A stretch of DNA of 64,000 nucleotides from Lichenicoccus sp965213775 (GCA_965213775.1 CBDCAC010000004.1:992001-1056000); one strand, 5' to 3'; positions 33,089 to 44,888 are shown, numbered from the stretch's first letter. The notes: a model not told the origin generated them from the sequence alone. Translations and numbers: made by a program.

Positions 33089-34249
33089 ATGACCGAAGGC
33101 GTGACGATGATCGCCGCGGCCGAGCCGCGTCACGTCCCGGGAACGGCGGCGCCGCGCGCCACCCGCGCGGTGTTCTTCGTCGCCGGCTTGGGCAACGCCG
33201 CCTGGGCCGCCCTGGTGCCGTTCGCCAAGGCGCGCGCCGGCATCAGCGACGCCGCACTCGGGGTGCTGCTGCTGTGCCTGGGCATCGGCTCGATCGTCAC
33301 CATGCCGCTCGCCGGCGCGCTGACGGCCAGGTTCGGCTGCCGCCGGGTCATCCTCGTCGCCGCCCTCGTCGTCGCCGGCTGCCTGCCGCTGCTGGCGACC
33401 CTCTCGTCGCTCTCCACGCTCGCCCTGGCCCTGATGCTGTTCGGCGCCGGGATCGGGGCGGTCGACGTCGCGATGAACATCCAGGCCATCATCGTGCAGC
33501 GGGCCAGCGAACGCTCGATAATGTCGGGGTTCCACGGCCTGTTCAGCCTGGGCGGGATCGCCGGCGCCGGCGGCATGGCGACGCTGCTGGTCGCCGGCGC
33601 CTCGCCGCTGGGCGCGAGCGCCTGCGTGTCGCTCGGCATCGTCGCCACGATCGCCGTCGCCGGCTCCGGCTCGCTGCCCTACGGCGCCGGCAACGGCGGT
33701 CCGGCCTTCGCGATGCCGCACGGCATCGTGCTGCTGATCGGCGCGCTCTGCTTCGTGATGTTCCTGACCGAGGGGGCGGTGCTCGACTGGAGCGCGGTGT
33801 TCCTGACCTCGGTTCGGCACCTGGCCGTCTCCTATGCCGGTCTCGGCTACGCCGCGTTCGCGACCGCGATGACGATCGGCCGGCTCGCCGGCGACCGCAT
33901 CATCGACCGGCTGGGCCGTCGCCGCGTGCTGCCGATCGGCGGGCTGTGCGCCGCCTGTGGCTTCGTCCTGGCGACCGCGATCCCGTCCTGGGAGGTCGCG
34001 CTGCTGGGCTACGCCCTGGTCGGCATCGGCTGCGCGAACATCGTCCCGGTGCTGTTCAGCGCCGTCGGGCGGCAGCGCGTGATGCCCGAGACCGTGGCGG
34101 TGCCGGCGATCACCACGATCGGCTACGCCGGCATCCTGGCCGGACCCGCCGGCATCGGCTTCGTCGCCCACCTGACGAGCCTGCCGACCGCCTTCCTGAT
34201 CCTGGCCGCGATGCTGGTCGGTGTCGCGCTGAGCGGCCGCATCCTGTGA
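33089..34249 (+). CDS. MFS transporter
   Basis: 386 residues with about twelve hydrophobic segments and the MFS loop motif GALTARFGCRRV between helices 2 and 3; a second copy DRIIDRLGRRRVLP lies between helices 8 and 9. The pattern resembles the FucP/YbjJ-like group of sugar or drug:proton carriers. It follows the DeoR-type gene by 31 bases and probably moves the substrate of the divergent operon. The substrate is not known. Confidence 0.83.
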   Translation: MTEGVTMIAAAEPRHVPGTAAPRATRAVFFVAGLGNAAWAALVPFAKARAGISDAALGVLLLCLGIGSIVTMPLAGALTARFGCRRVILVAALVVAGCLPLLATLSSLSTLALALMLFGAGIGAVDVAMNIQAIIVQRASERSIMSGFHGLFSLGGIAGAGGMATLLVAGASPLGASACVSLGIVATIAVAGSGSLPYGAGNGGPAFAMPHGIVLLIGALCFVMFLTEGAVLDWSAVFLTSVRHLAVSYAGLGYAAFATAMTIGRLAGDRIIDRLGRRRVLPIGGLCAACGFVLATAIPSWEVALLGYALVGIGCANIVPVLFSAVGRQRVMPETVAVPAITTIGYAGILAGPAGIGFVAHLTSLPTAFLILAAMLVGVALSGRIL

Positions 34250-34260
34250 GACCGACTTTG

Positions 34261-34365
34261 CCAGGGCGCGGCCCTGGACCCGCTCAAGGCGAAGCCTCAA
34301 GAGTCCAGTTATTTTAAGATGGTTTCCAAAGGCCGAGACCTTTGGCGGGTCTGGGCAGAGCCCAG
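34261..34365. terminator. three hairpins between convergent operons
   Basis: Three perfect inverted repeats lie between the MFS gene and rbfA: CCAGGGC-GCG-GCCCTGG (34261-34277), CCAAAGG-CCGAGA-CCTTTGG (34326-34345) and CTGGGC-AGA-GCCCAG (34351-34365). None is followed by a long T-run. As the two operons converge here, these probably act as terminators from both sides. Confidence 0.5.
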
Positions 34366-34381
34366 CCTTGCCTTCCGATGC

Positions 34382-34851
34382 TCAGTCCAGGTCGCGCCTC
34401 ACGTCGGGCGAGCGCAGCAGCGCGTCCATCTCCATCGCGTAGTCGATCGCGGTGTCGGGCTGGAAATGGATCTCCGGCACGCTGCGCAGGCGCAGCGCAT
34501 GCGACGCCTGCGATCGCAGGAAAGGCGCCGCACGACGCAGCGCGGGCAGGATCGTGTCGATGTCGCTGCGTCCCAGCCGGGTGACGAAGGCGGTCGCGTG
34601 CTTGAGGTCCGGGCTGATCCGCACCTCGGTGACCGTCACCGCCACTCCGGCGAGGTCGGGATCGCGGAACTCGGTGCGCGTGAACAGGTCGGCCAGCACG
34701 TGCCGGATCTCCTCGCCGACGCGGAGCTGACGCTGCGTCGGTCCGGCCGCGGCACGGCGCGGACCGGCGCGGCTGGGCGACGGTCCGGCCGGGCCTCGGG
34801 TCTCGATCCTGCCCCGGTCGGCTCCCCGACCGCTTCGGGGCGCCGGCTTGC

Positions 34852-34855
<4 letters not shown>
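34382..34855 (-). CDS. rbfA: ribosome-binding factor A
   Basis: 157 residues. RbfA features are clear from about residue 37: QLRVGEEIRHVLADLF, VTVTEVRISPDLKHATAFV and LRSVPEIHFQPDTAIDYA. It binds the 30S subunit and aids 16S rRNA maturation. No ATG is available; a TTG at 34855 overlaps the infB stop (TTGA), implying coupled translation. The first 35 residues are a low-complexity basic extension (Arg/Pro/Ala) not seen in shorter homologues. Confidence 0.9.
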
Positions 34856-37614
<2,759 letters not shown>

Positions 37615-37664
37615 ATACCCGCCTGTTCCAGCCCATCCGCGGGCCGATCCTCGGGAGTGTCCCC

Positions 37665-38198
37665 TCAGATCGGAGCCTCGCTGGCGCAAGCCAGCCCGGC
37701 AAGTCCCGCATAACGTCCATTCTCCGCGATCAGCCGGTCGGCCAAGGCCCCCGCCATCACGGCACCGTGCACCACATGGTCACGACCGAAGGTCGCGCCG
37801 AGTCTCGTTCCGGTCATGCATGACACGACCGGCAGATCGCGAGCGCCGGAGAGCAGGCGAGCCCGCTCCGCGATGCTGCCGTCCGATGCCTGGACGATCA
37901 GGCCGGCCCTGCGTGCCATGATCCATTCCCTCGTCTTGCCATAGCCGCTGACGGCTTGGCCCGCGCGACGCGCGAGACCGAGCAGATCGGCGATGCGACG
38001 CAGCAGGCCATCCTGCAGCATCGCGGCGAGATCGGGAGGAACCGTCACCGGTCCGCGTGCGGCACGCGCGAACGCGCCGCGTTTCCGCGCGGTTTCTAGC
38101 ACATCCTCCCGCGCGCTCAACCAGATTCCCCGTCCTGGCAGACGTGCGGCCAGGTCGGGTGTCAGCACCCGGTCGGGCGAGATCACGAAGCGGATCAT
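37665..38198 (-). CDS. ylxR: YlxR (DUF448) RNA-binding protein with L7Ae-like domain
   Basis: 177 residues from the first ATG: a YlxR part (MIRFVISPD, LPGRGIWLSAREDVLETA, KRGAFARAARG) and an L7Ae-like part (LLGLARRAGQAVSGYGK). The conserved YlxR N-terminus lies upstream of this ATG: in the same frame 38249-38199 encodes GPLRRCIVTRASASPCG, so the native protein is longer. No ATG, GTG or TTG is found in that frame back to the nusA stop (38287); CTG at 38243 is one possibility. The true start is therefore unresolved. Confidence 0.85.
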   Translation of the reverse strand: MIRFVISPDRVLTPDLAARLPGRGIWLSAREDVLETARKRGAFARAARGPVTVPPDLAAMLQDGLLRRIADLLGLARRAGQAVSGYGKTREWIMARRAGLIVQASDGSIAERARLLSGARDLPVVSCMTGTRLGATFGRDHVVHGAVMAGALADRLIAENGRYAGLAGLACASEAPI

Positions 38199-38286
38199 CC
38201 CGCACGGCGATGCCGATGCGCGGGTGACGATGCAGCGACGCAGCGGCCCGCGATCCTGGTCGGCGTCGTCCGCAGGATGGAGCGGC

Positions 38287-39882
38287 TCAGACGTGGGACC
38301 CCTCCTCGCCCGCCGTCGCCACGTCGGCCGTCGTTACGGCGACCTCAGGCGCCCCGGGCGCCGCGTCAGCGGCGGCAGCATCCTCGCCCTCGAACCAGTG
38401 CGCGCGGGCCGCCATGATGATCTCGTTGGCCGCCTCCTCGTCGATCGCATCCGCCCCCAGGATTTCCACCAGCTCGTCGCCGGCGAGGTCGGCGAGGTCG
38501 TCCAGCGTCTTGACCCCCTTCTCGCCGAGCGTCACCAGCGCCTGCATCGAGAAGCCGCCCATCTCCGCCATCTCGTCGGTGACGCCGAGCTCGGTGCGCC
38601 TCGCGTTCAGCGCCTCGTCGCGCCGCGCCAGGAAGGTCTCGGCGCGACGGATCAGCTCCTCGGCCACCGTCTCGTCGAAGCCCTCGATCTCGGCCAGCTC
38701 GTCGACCGGCACGAAGGCCAGCTCCTCGACCGAGTTGAAGCCCTCGGTGACCAGCAGCCCGGCGATCACGTCGTCGACGTCCAGCGCCTCGACGAACTGG
38801 CCGGAGCGGCGGCGGAACTCCTCCTGACGGCGCTCGCTCTCCTCCGCCTCGGTCAGGATGTCGATGTCCCAGCGGGTGAGCTGGCTGGCCAGGCGCACGT
38901 TCTGGCCGCGCCGGCCGATCGCGAGGCTGAGCTGCTCGTCCGGCACCACCACCTCGACGCGGCCGGCCTCCTCGTCCATCACCACCTTGGTGACCTCCGC
39001 CGGCGCCAGCGCATTGACCACGAAGGTCGCTGCCTGCGGGCTCCAGGGGATGATGTCGATCTTCTCGCCCTGCAGCTCGGCCACCACCGCCTGCACCCGC
39101 GAGCCGCGCATGCCGACGCAGGCGCCGACCGGATCGATCGAGCTGTCGCGCGAGATCACCGCCATCTTGGCGCGCGACCCGGGATCGCGCGACACCGCCT
39201 TGATCTCGATGATGCCGTCATAGATCTCCGGCACCTCCTGGGCGAACAGCTTTGCCAGGAAAGCCGGATGGGTGCGCGAGAGGAAGATCTGCGGCCCGCG
39301 CGGCTCGTCGCGCACGTCGTAGATATAGGCGCGCACGCGGTCGGAATTGCGGAAGCTCTCGCGCGGGATCAGCTCGTCGCGGCGCAGCAGCGCCTCGGCG
39401 TGGCCGATCTCGACCATCAGGTTGCCGTACTCGGTGCGCTTGACGGTGCCGTTGACGATCTCGCCGACGCGGTCCTTGAACTCGTCGTACTGGCGCTTGC
39501 GCTCGTACTCGCGCACCCGCTGCACGATCACCTGCTTGGCGGTTTGGGCGGCGATGCGGCCGAAATCGATCGGCGGCAGCGGGTCGACCAGATGCTCGCC
39601 GATATTGATCTCCGGCTTGAACTTGCGCGCGATGTTGACCGGGATCTGGGTCTCCTCGTTCTCCACGGTCTCCACCGCCTCGGTCCAGCGGGAGAGGCGC
39701 ACGTCCCCGGTGCGTCGGTCAATGGTCGCGCGTATGTCCTTCTCGTGGCCGTACTTGGCGCGGCCGGCCTTCTGGATGGCCTGCTCCATCGCTTCCAGCA
39801 CTTCCTCGCGATCGATCGATTTCTCGCGTGCGACCGCGTCGGCGACCAGCAGCAGCTCGGGACGGGAGACGGCAGTGTCCAT
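38287..39882 (-). CDS. nusA: transcription termination/antitermination factor NusA
   Basis: 531 residues: N-terminal RNA-polymerase-binding domain (SREELLEAM-type helix, here SIDREEVLEAMEQAI), S1 domain (VNGTVKRTEYGNLMVEIG), two KH domains (GACVGMRGSRVQAVVAEL and LAIGRRGQNVRLASQLTRW) and two C-terminal helix-hairpin-helix repeats (EELAFVPVDELAEIEGF). GAGG precedes the ATG at 39882. Second gene of the rimP operon, overlapping the ylxR frame at its 3' end. Confidence 0.97.
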   Translation of the reverse strand: MDTAVSRPELLLVADAVAREKSIDREEVLEAMEQAIQKAGRAKYGHEKDIRATIDRRTGDVRLSRWTEAVETVENEETQIPVNIARKFKPEINIGEHLVDPLPPIDFGRIAAQTAKQVIVQRVREYERKRQYDEFKDRVGEIVNGTVKRTEYGNLMVEIGHAEALLRRDELIPRESFRNSDRVRAYIYDVRDEPRGPQIFLSRTHPAFLAKLFAQEVPEIYDGIIEIKAVSRDPGSRAKMAVISRDSSIDPVGACVGMRGSRVQAVVAELQGEKIDIIPWSPQAATFVVNALAPAEVTKVVMDEEAGRVEVVVPDEQLSLAIGRRGQNVRLASQLTRWDIDILTEAEESERRQEEFRRRSGQFVEALDVDDVIAGLLVTEGFNSVEELAFVPVDELAEIEGFDETVAEELIRRAETFLARRDEALNARRTELGVTDEMAEMGGFSMQALVTLGEKGVKTLDDLADLAGDELVEILGADAIDEEAANEIIMAARAHWFEGEDAAAADAAPGAPEVAVTTADVATAGEEGSHV

Positions 39883-39901
39883 GATCACCCTCGATGGCCT
39901 C

Positions 39902-40498
39902 TCAATGCGTCTTGCGGTTCGGCTTCGGCCCGCGCGCCGGGCCTGCGGGAGGCGTGGCGACGGGATCGGCCTCCACGGCGGCCGGACGCATCATACGCGC
40001 CGAAGCCTCGATCAGCGCGTCCGTCAGCACCAGCCGGGCGCCGCGCATCTCCGCCAGCGGCAGCGCGACCTCCGCGCCGTCGTCCAGCCGCATCCGCGCC
40101 AGCCCGTCGGCGGCGCCGAGCACGATGCCGGCGAAGCGCTTGCGGCCGTCGAGCGGCAGGTTCAGCTCCGCCTTGGCGCGATGGCCGCAGAAGCGGTTCC
40201 AGTCCTTCACCCGGGTCAGCGGCCGGTCGATGCCGGCCGAGCTCACCTCCAGCTCCCAGGCGCCGGAGATCGGGTCGTCGACGTCCAGCACCGCGCTGAC
40301 GGCGCGGCTGATCGCCTCGCAATCGTCGACGCCGATCAGCGTGCCGTCGGCGCGGTCGGCCATGATCTGCACGGTCGGCCGGTCGTGGCCGCGCACGGCG
40401 ACCCGCACCAGCTCGTAGCCGAGCTCGGTCACGGCCGGCCCGATCAGGCCGGCGATGCGGGCTTCGAGCCCGATCAGGAGCGGAGGATCAGCGTCCAA
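39902..40498 (-). CDS. rimP: ribosome maturation factor RimP
   Basis: 198 residues. RimP pattern: GLIGPAVTELGYELVRVAV, DDCEAISRAVSAVLDVDDPI and YxLEVSSxGxDRPL (here WELEVSSAGIDRPLTRVKDW). It is needed for 30S assembly. The only usable start is a TTG at 40498, since an in-frame TAG lies 18 bases further upstream, and there is no Shine-Dalgarno motif; a terminator-like hairpin with T-run ends four bases before it. First gene of rimP-nusA-ylxR-infB-rbfA. The C-terminus is a Pro/Ala/Arg tail. Confidence 0.93.
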   Translation of the reverse strand: MDADPPLLIGLEARIAGLIGPAVTELGYELVRVAVRGHDRPTVQIMADRADGTLIGVDDCEAISRAVSAVLDVDDPISGAWELEVSSAGIDRPLTRVKDWNRFCGHRAKAELNLPLDGRKRFAGIVLGAADGLARMRLDDGAEVALPLAEMRGARLVLTDALIEASARMMRPAAVEADPVATPPAGPARGPKPNRKTH

Positions 40499-40501
40499 AG
40501 C

Positions 40502-40527
40502 AAAAAAGGCGGCCCGCTAAGGCCACC
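40502..40527 (-). terminator. terminator-like hairpin in the rimP leader
   Basis: On the minus strand GGTGGCC-(TTAGCG)-GGCCGCC forms a 7-bp stem with one G-T pair (40527-40508), followed at once by six T (40507-40502). This is a textbook intrinsic terminator, yet no minus-strand gene ends here: it lies within the leader of rimP. It is therefore a candidate attenuator. Confidence 0.6.
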
Positions 40528-40559
40528 CCCCGAAGATGCGGAAGATAAGGTATTCAACC

Positions 40560-40588
40560 TAGATACCCCTCCCACCCGCCGCAGGCAA
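40560..40588 (-). promoter_or_regulatory. candidate promoter of the rimP operon
   Basis: On the minus strand TTGCCT (40588-40583) and TATCTA (40565-40560) are separated by 17 bases, close to the sigma-70 type consensus. Transcription would start near 40553, giving a leader of about 55 bases that consists mostly of the hairpin at 40527-40502. Confidence 0.45.
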
Positions 40589-40677
40589 GCGTCCCGGCAG
40601 CCGTGCCCGGACTTCAAATCGTCACGCTCAGCAGAACGACGCCGCGGTAAGACGCGCCACGGACATCGGAGGGCGCG

Positions 40678-42453
40678 ATGCAGCGACGTGGATTCATCCG
40701 CAACTTGACCGGCGGCGCGATCGGCTGGGCGGTCGGCGGCTGGCTGGTGGACGCGGCGGCGACGCACGCCTACGCCAACCCGGTGCCGTTCGTGCGCGAT
40801 CCGACCGCGAGCGGCTTCGACACCAGGCCCGACGAGCTGTTCGCGGTCGACGCGGCGGCGACCGCGCGCGACCAGGCGGCCACCTACCCGCAGAGCGTCG
40901 CGTCGGGCGATCCCAATCCGCACGGCGTCGTGCTGTGGACGCGGATCGCGCCGGCGATGATCACCGGCCTGCCCGGCACCCTGATCGGCTGGCAGATCGC
41001 CACCGACGCCTCCTTCGGCGACGCCAGCCTGGTGCTCGAGGGGGTCGCGCTGGTGCGCGCGTCGCGCGACCATACGGTCAAGCTGCCGATCGCGCATCCG
41101 GCGCTGGCGCCGTTCTCGATCTACTACTACCGCTTCCTGCATGCCGGCGTGGTCAGCCGCACCGGACGCTTCAAGACGATGCCGCGGCCGGGCGCCTCGC
41201 TCGACGCGCTGCGCCTCGGCTACGTGGTCTGCCAGGACTACAGCAACGGCTACTACACCGCCTACCGGCTGCTGGCGCAGGAGGAGGTCGACGCGGTCGT
41301 GCATCTCGGCGACTACATCTACGAGTATCTAGACGACGGCGTCGGCGGTCCGAACAACGGCCCGGTGCGGGTGGTGCCGCCGTTCCCCTCCGGCGCCAGC
41401 TACCCTCAAAACCTCGACGACTACCGCCACCTCTACCAGGTCTACCGGGCCGATCCCGACATCCAGGCGATGCACGAGCGCTTCGCGATGATCCAGCTCT
41501 GGGACGACCACGAGTTCTACAACGACTGCCACCAGGATTATCACGAGGACACCAACACGCCGCCGCTGACCGCGACGACGCCGCAGCCGCGGCTGCGCCA
41601 GCAGGCCAATCAGGCCTGGAGCGAGCACGGCCTCGCCGACGTCGCCTTCGATCCGGCGCTGGGCTGGGAGCAGTCGATCCGGGTGTATCGCAACTTCTGC
41701 TTCGGCGACCTGGTCGACCTGGTGGTGACGGACGAGCGGCTGTATCGCGACGGGCCGCCCTGCGGCGACCTCGAGGCGCAGCGCTACGAGACCACCGCCT
41801 GCGCCGAGCGCACCGACCCCGCGCGCACCATGCTGGGTGCCGCGCAGAAGCGCTGGTTCCTCGACACCGTGACCGGATCGAAGGCGACCTGGAAGCTGTG
41901 GGCGAACGAGGTGATGCTCTGCCAGTACCTGCTCAACGCCAAGACGCGGGAGTTCTTCGACCTCGACGAGTGGGACGGCTATCCGGTCGAGCGCGCCGAG
42001 ATCCTGGGCGCGATCCGCGATGCCAGGGTCGACAACTTCGTGGTGCTGTCGGGCGACGCGCACCTCTACCTCGCCTCGTACCTGAGAACCGACTTCGACG
42101 ATCCCACGGAGCCGCCGATGGGCGTCGAGCTGATGGTCGGGGCGATCAGCTCCGGCAACTACCTCGATGCCGGCGTCGACAAGCCGGTGCCGCTGTCGGC
42201 ACCGGCCGCCGTGCACAAGATGGCGGCGACCAAGCTACCGATCGACAGCTTCGGCGCGCTGGTGATCTCGCAGAACCCGCATATACAGTTCTGGAACGGC
42301 AGCACCTGGGGCTACGCGGTGCTGAGCATCACGCGCCAGTCGCTGACCTGCGACTTCCGCGTCGCCAGCACCATCAAGCAGCCCGGCGGCACACTGCAGG
42401 AGCTGGCCACCTTCACCGTGCCGTCCGGCAAGGTGGCGCTGATCGCGAGCTGA
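40678..42453 (+). CDS. PhoD-like alkaline phosphatase, Tat-exported
   Basis: 591 residues. A twin-arginine signal (QRRGFIRNLTGG) precedes the PhoD N-domain (YPQSVASGDPNPHGVVLWTRI) and the metallophosphatase domain: DYSNGYYTAYR, VHLGDYIYEY, QLWDDHEFYND and VLSGDAHLY supply the Asp/Cys/His/Asn metal ligands. The enzyme should hydrolyse phosphate mono- or diesters in the periplasm. GGAGG lies five bases before the ATG. It is divergent from the rimP operon; no Pho box was recognised in the 179-base gap, which instead holds the rimP promoter and hairpin. Confidence 0.88.
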   Translation: MQRRGFIRNLTGGAIGWAVGGWLVDAAATHAYANPVPFVRDPTASGFDTRPDELFAVDAAATARDQAATYPQSVASGDPNPHGVVLWTRIAPAMITGLPGTLIGWQIATDASFGDASLVLEGVALVRASRDHTVKLPIAHPALAPFSIYYYRFLHAGVVSRTGRFKTMPRPGASLDALRLGYVVCQDYSNGYYTAYRLLAQEEVDAVVHLGDYIYEYLDDGVGGPNNGPVRVVPPFPSGASYPQNLDDYRHLYQVYRADPDIQAMHERFAMIQLWDDHEFYNDCHQDYHEDTNTPPLTATTPQPRLRQQANQAWSEHGLADVAFDPALGWEQSIRVYRNFCFGDLVDLVVTDERLYRDGPPCGDLEAQRYETTACAERTDPARTMLGAAQKRWFLDTVTGSKATWKLWANEVMLCQYLLNAKTREFFDLDEWDGYPVERAEILGAIRDARVDNFVVLSGDAHLYLASYLRTDFDDPTEPPMGVELMVGAISSGNYLDAGVDKPVPLSAPAAVHKMAATKLPIDSFGALVISQNPHIQFWNGSTWGYAVLSITRQSLTCDFRVASTIKQPGGTLQELATFTVPSGKVALIAS

Positions 42454-42480
42454 GCAAGCGCTGCCTCTCAACCGGCCGGA

Positions 42481-43998
42481 TCAGTGGCGGCGCAGCACGC
42501 GCCCCGCCGACAGCCGGCGCTCGGCCAGCCGCGCCAGGCGCACGAACGGCAGGCCGAGCAGCAGGTAGGCGGCGCCGACCATCAGGCCGGTGCCGAAATA
42601 ATCGTAGTAGGTGGTCGATAGCCGCGTGTAGACCTGCGTCAGCTCCGACAGCGTGATCACGCTGACCAGCGACGAGTCCTTGAGCAGCGAGATGAAGTCG
42701 TTGGTCATCACCGGCACCACGAAGCGGAACGCCTGCGGCACCACGACGTGGCGCAGCATCTGCGCCTGGGTCATGTTCAGCGCCATCGCCGCCTCGCCCT
42801 GCCCGTGCGGCACCGACTGCAGGCCGGCGCGGTAGTTCTCCGCCTCGTAGGCCCCGTAGTTGAGGCCGAGCGCCACCACCCCGGCCAGGAACGGATCGAG
42901 CCGGATGCCGATGCCCGGCAGGCCATAGAAGATGAACAGGATCTGGATCAGCAGCGGCGTGCCGCGCACGATCTCGACGTAGAGCGTGGCCAGCATCGCG
43001 AGCGGCCGCGGACCGTAGCCGCGCAGCAGCGCCAGCAGCAGGCCGACCGCCACCGCCAGCAGCATCGCGCAGGCGCACACCGCCAGCGTCAGCGCGGCAC
43101 CCCGGCCGATCAGCGGCAGGAAGCCGGCATAGCGGCTCAGCCGCTCATGCCATCGCGACAGCGGGGCCGTCGCGGCGAGGTAGTGCCGCCAGGCCGACGG
43201 CGCCACCACCGCCGCATCGTCGGCCGCGCCGGCCGACATGCCGGGCTGCCACAGGTTCCAGCGCGACAGGATGCGGGTCAGCGTGCCGTCCCGGCGCATC
43301 GAGTCGAGTGCCGCGTCGATCGCGGCCAGCAGCGCCGCATCGCCCTTGCGCACCGCGATGCCGTACGACAGCGCGCCCACCGGCGCGCCGACCAGCTTCA
43401 GCCGCGGATCGGGCTGCGCGTAGTACAGCGCGATCGGCCAGTCGAGCAGCACCGCATCGATGCGGCGGGCGTCGAGATCGGCATAGACGTTGATCTCCTC
43501 GTCGTAGGTGCGCACCGCGATCGAGGGATCGTCCTGCAGCATGCGGGCGGCCAGGCTCGCCTTCAGCGTGCCGACCACGTGGCCGCGCAGCTGGGCCAGC
43601 GTGTCGAGCCCGCGCTGCTCGCGCCGCACCGAGATCTGCTCGTAGGTGCGGTAGTACGGCTCGGAGAAATCCACCGCCCGCGCATGCTCCGGCGTGATCT
43701 CGAGGCCGTTGATCACGACGTCGTAGAGGTCGCGCTGCAGGCCCGGGATCAGCCCGTCCCAGTCGTTCTGCACCATCACCGGCCTGCGTCCCAGGCGCGC
43801 GGCGACGGCGTCGATGATCTCGGTCTCGAAGCCGGTGACGCGAGCCTGGTCGGTCGGGTCGTGGAACACGTAGGGCGCCCCGGACTGCGCATCGGCACCC
43901 CAACGCAGCGGCGCGGCCGCGCGCGCCGACGTGCCCGCGAGCGATGCGGCCAGCAGTGCGGCCAGCAGCGATGCGAACGGCGCGCGCCGCGCGCTCAT
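42481..43998 (-). CDS. amino-acid ABC transporter: binding protein fused to permease
   Basis: 505 residues. The N-terminal part (signal peptide ending ARAAAP, then residues ~30-260) is a family 3 solute-binding domain (GFETEIIDAVAARLGRRPV, FSEPYYRTYEQI). From about 285 it is a HisM-type permease with five helices and the loop EAAMALNMTQAQMLRHVVVPQA that contacts the ATPase. Such fusions exist in other bacteria and tether the receptor to the channel. A polar amino acid or opine is the likely ligand. The start overlaps the end of the ATPase gene (ATGA). Confidence 0.87.
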   Translation of the reverse strand: MSARRAPFASLLAALLAASLAGTSARAAAPLRWGADAQSGAPYVFHDPTDQARVTGFETEIIDAVAARLGRRPVMVQNDWDGLIPGLQRDLYDVVINGLEITPEHARAVDFSEPYYRTYEQISVRREQRGLDTLAQLRGHVVGTLKASLAARMLQDDPSIAVRTYDEEINVYADLDARRIDAVLLDWPIALYYAQPDPRLKLVGAPVGALSYGIAVRKGDAALLAAIDAALDSMRRDGTLTRILSRWNLWQPGMSAGAADDAAVVAPSAWRHYLAATAPLSRWHERLSRYAGFLPLIGRGAALTLAVCACAMLLAVAVGLLLALLRGYGPRPLAMLATLYVEIVRGTPLLIQILFIFYGLPGIGIRLDPFLAGVVALGLNYGAYEAENYRAGLQSVPHGQGEAAMALNMTQAQMLRHVVVPQAFRFVVPVMTNDFISLLKDSSLVSVITLSELTQVYTRLSTTYYDYFGTGLMVGAAYLLLGLPFVRLARLAERRLSAGRVLRRH

Positions 43999-44786
43999 GC
44001 GGTGATCTTCAGGAAACGCCGCGTCGCCGGCTCGGCCGCTCGCGTGAACAGGATATCGGGATCGGCGATCTCCACGATCCGCCCCTCCTGCATGAACGCC
44101 ACCCGGTCGGACGCGGCGCGGGCGAAGGCCATCTCGTGCGTCACCACGATCTGGGTCATGCCGTCGCGGTCGAGCGCGCGCATCACCGACAGCACCTCGT
44201 CGGTCAGCCCCGGGTCCAGCGCCGAGGTCGGCTCGTCGTACAGCATCACCCGCGGCTCCATCGCGAGCGCGCGCGCGATCGCGGCGCGCTGCTGCTGCCC
44301 GCCCGACAGGGTGATCGGGTAGCGCCCGGCGACCGCGCCCAGGCCTACCTTGTCTAGCAGCGCCAACGCCCGCGCCCGCGCCTCTGGCCGCGGCACCGCG
44401 CGGACCACCACCGGCGCCAGCATGACGTTCTCCAGCACGGTGCGGTGCGCGAACAGGTTGAAGCCCTGGAACACCATGCCCACCGCGCCGCGCAGCCGGT
44501 GCGACAGTCGCTCGTCCTCGCGCGTCCAGCGCCGGCCCGGCTGGCGCGTGAGCGAGATCCCGGCCACCGAGACGGTGCCGCGATCCGGCCGCTCCAGCAG
44601 GTTCAGGCAGCGCAGCAGTGTCGACTTGCCGCAGCCGGACGGTCCGATGACCGATACCAGCTCGCCCTCCTCGACCGCGAGCGAGACGTCCGACAGCACC
44701 GCCTGACCGTCGAACGCCTTGACGAGCCCGCGTGCGCTGACGATTGCGCCAGACCCAGGCGCTCCAGACCTAGGCGCTCCAGACAC
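43995..44786 (-). CDS. amino-acid ABC transporter ATP-binding protein
   Basis: 263 residues with Walker A GPSGCGKST, Q-loop VGMVFQGFNLF, signature LSGGQQQR and Walker B VMLYDEPTSALDP, of the GlnQ/HisP type. The GTG at 44786 is chosen because GGAGG lies seven bases upstream; the first 14 residues come from a 15-base tandem repeat. It powers the fused binding protein/permease encoded immediately downstream. Confidence 0.87.
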   Translation of the reverse strand: MSGAPRSGAPGSGAIVSARGLVKAFDGQAVLSDVSLAVEEGELVSVIGPSGCGKSTLLRCLNLLERPDRGTVSVAGISLTRQPGRRWTREDERLSHRLRGAVGMVFQGFNLFAHRTVLENVMLAPVVVRAVPRPEARARALALLDKVGLGAVAGRYPITLSGGQQQRAAIARALAMEPRVMLYDEPTSALDPGLTDEVLSVMRALDRDGMTQIVVTHEMAFARAASDRVAFMQEGRIVEIADPDILFTRAAEPATRRFLKITA

Positions 44787-44789
44787 AGG
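44760..44789. repeat. 15-base tandem repeat at the start of an ABC ATPase gene
   Basis: Two copies of CGCTCCAGACnnAGG (44760-44774, 44775-44789) with a third, partial copy at 44746-44759. Read on the minus strand they encode a Ser-Gly-Ala-Pro repeat at the N-terminus of the ATPase. Copy number may vary between strains. Confidence 0.6.
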
Positions 44790-44888
44790 GACCCCTCCGA
44801 GAGCAGCGACCGACCTAGAGCAAGCGCCGCAGGCCGGCAAGGGTGCGGCGTTTCTGAGAGCCGGTTTGGCGTCGGAGACCCCAGCATC

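Noticed and set aside
44787..44888. Possible regulatory RNA or attenuator between the amino-acid ABC operon and the chimeric gene
   Set aside because: No convincing stem with T-run or conserved riboswitch core was seen; the region is explained by two divergent leaders.
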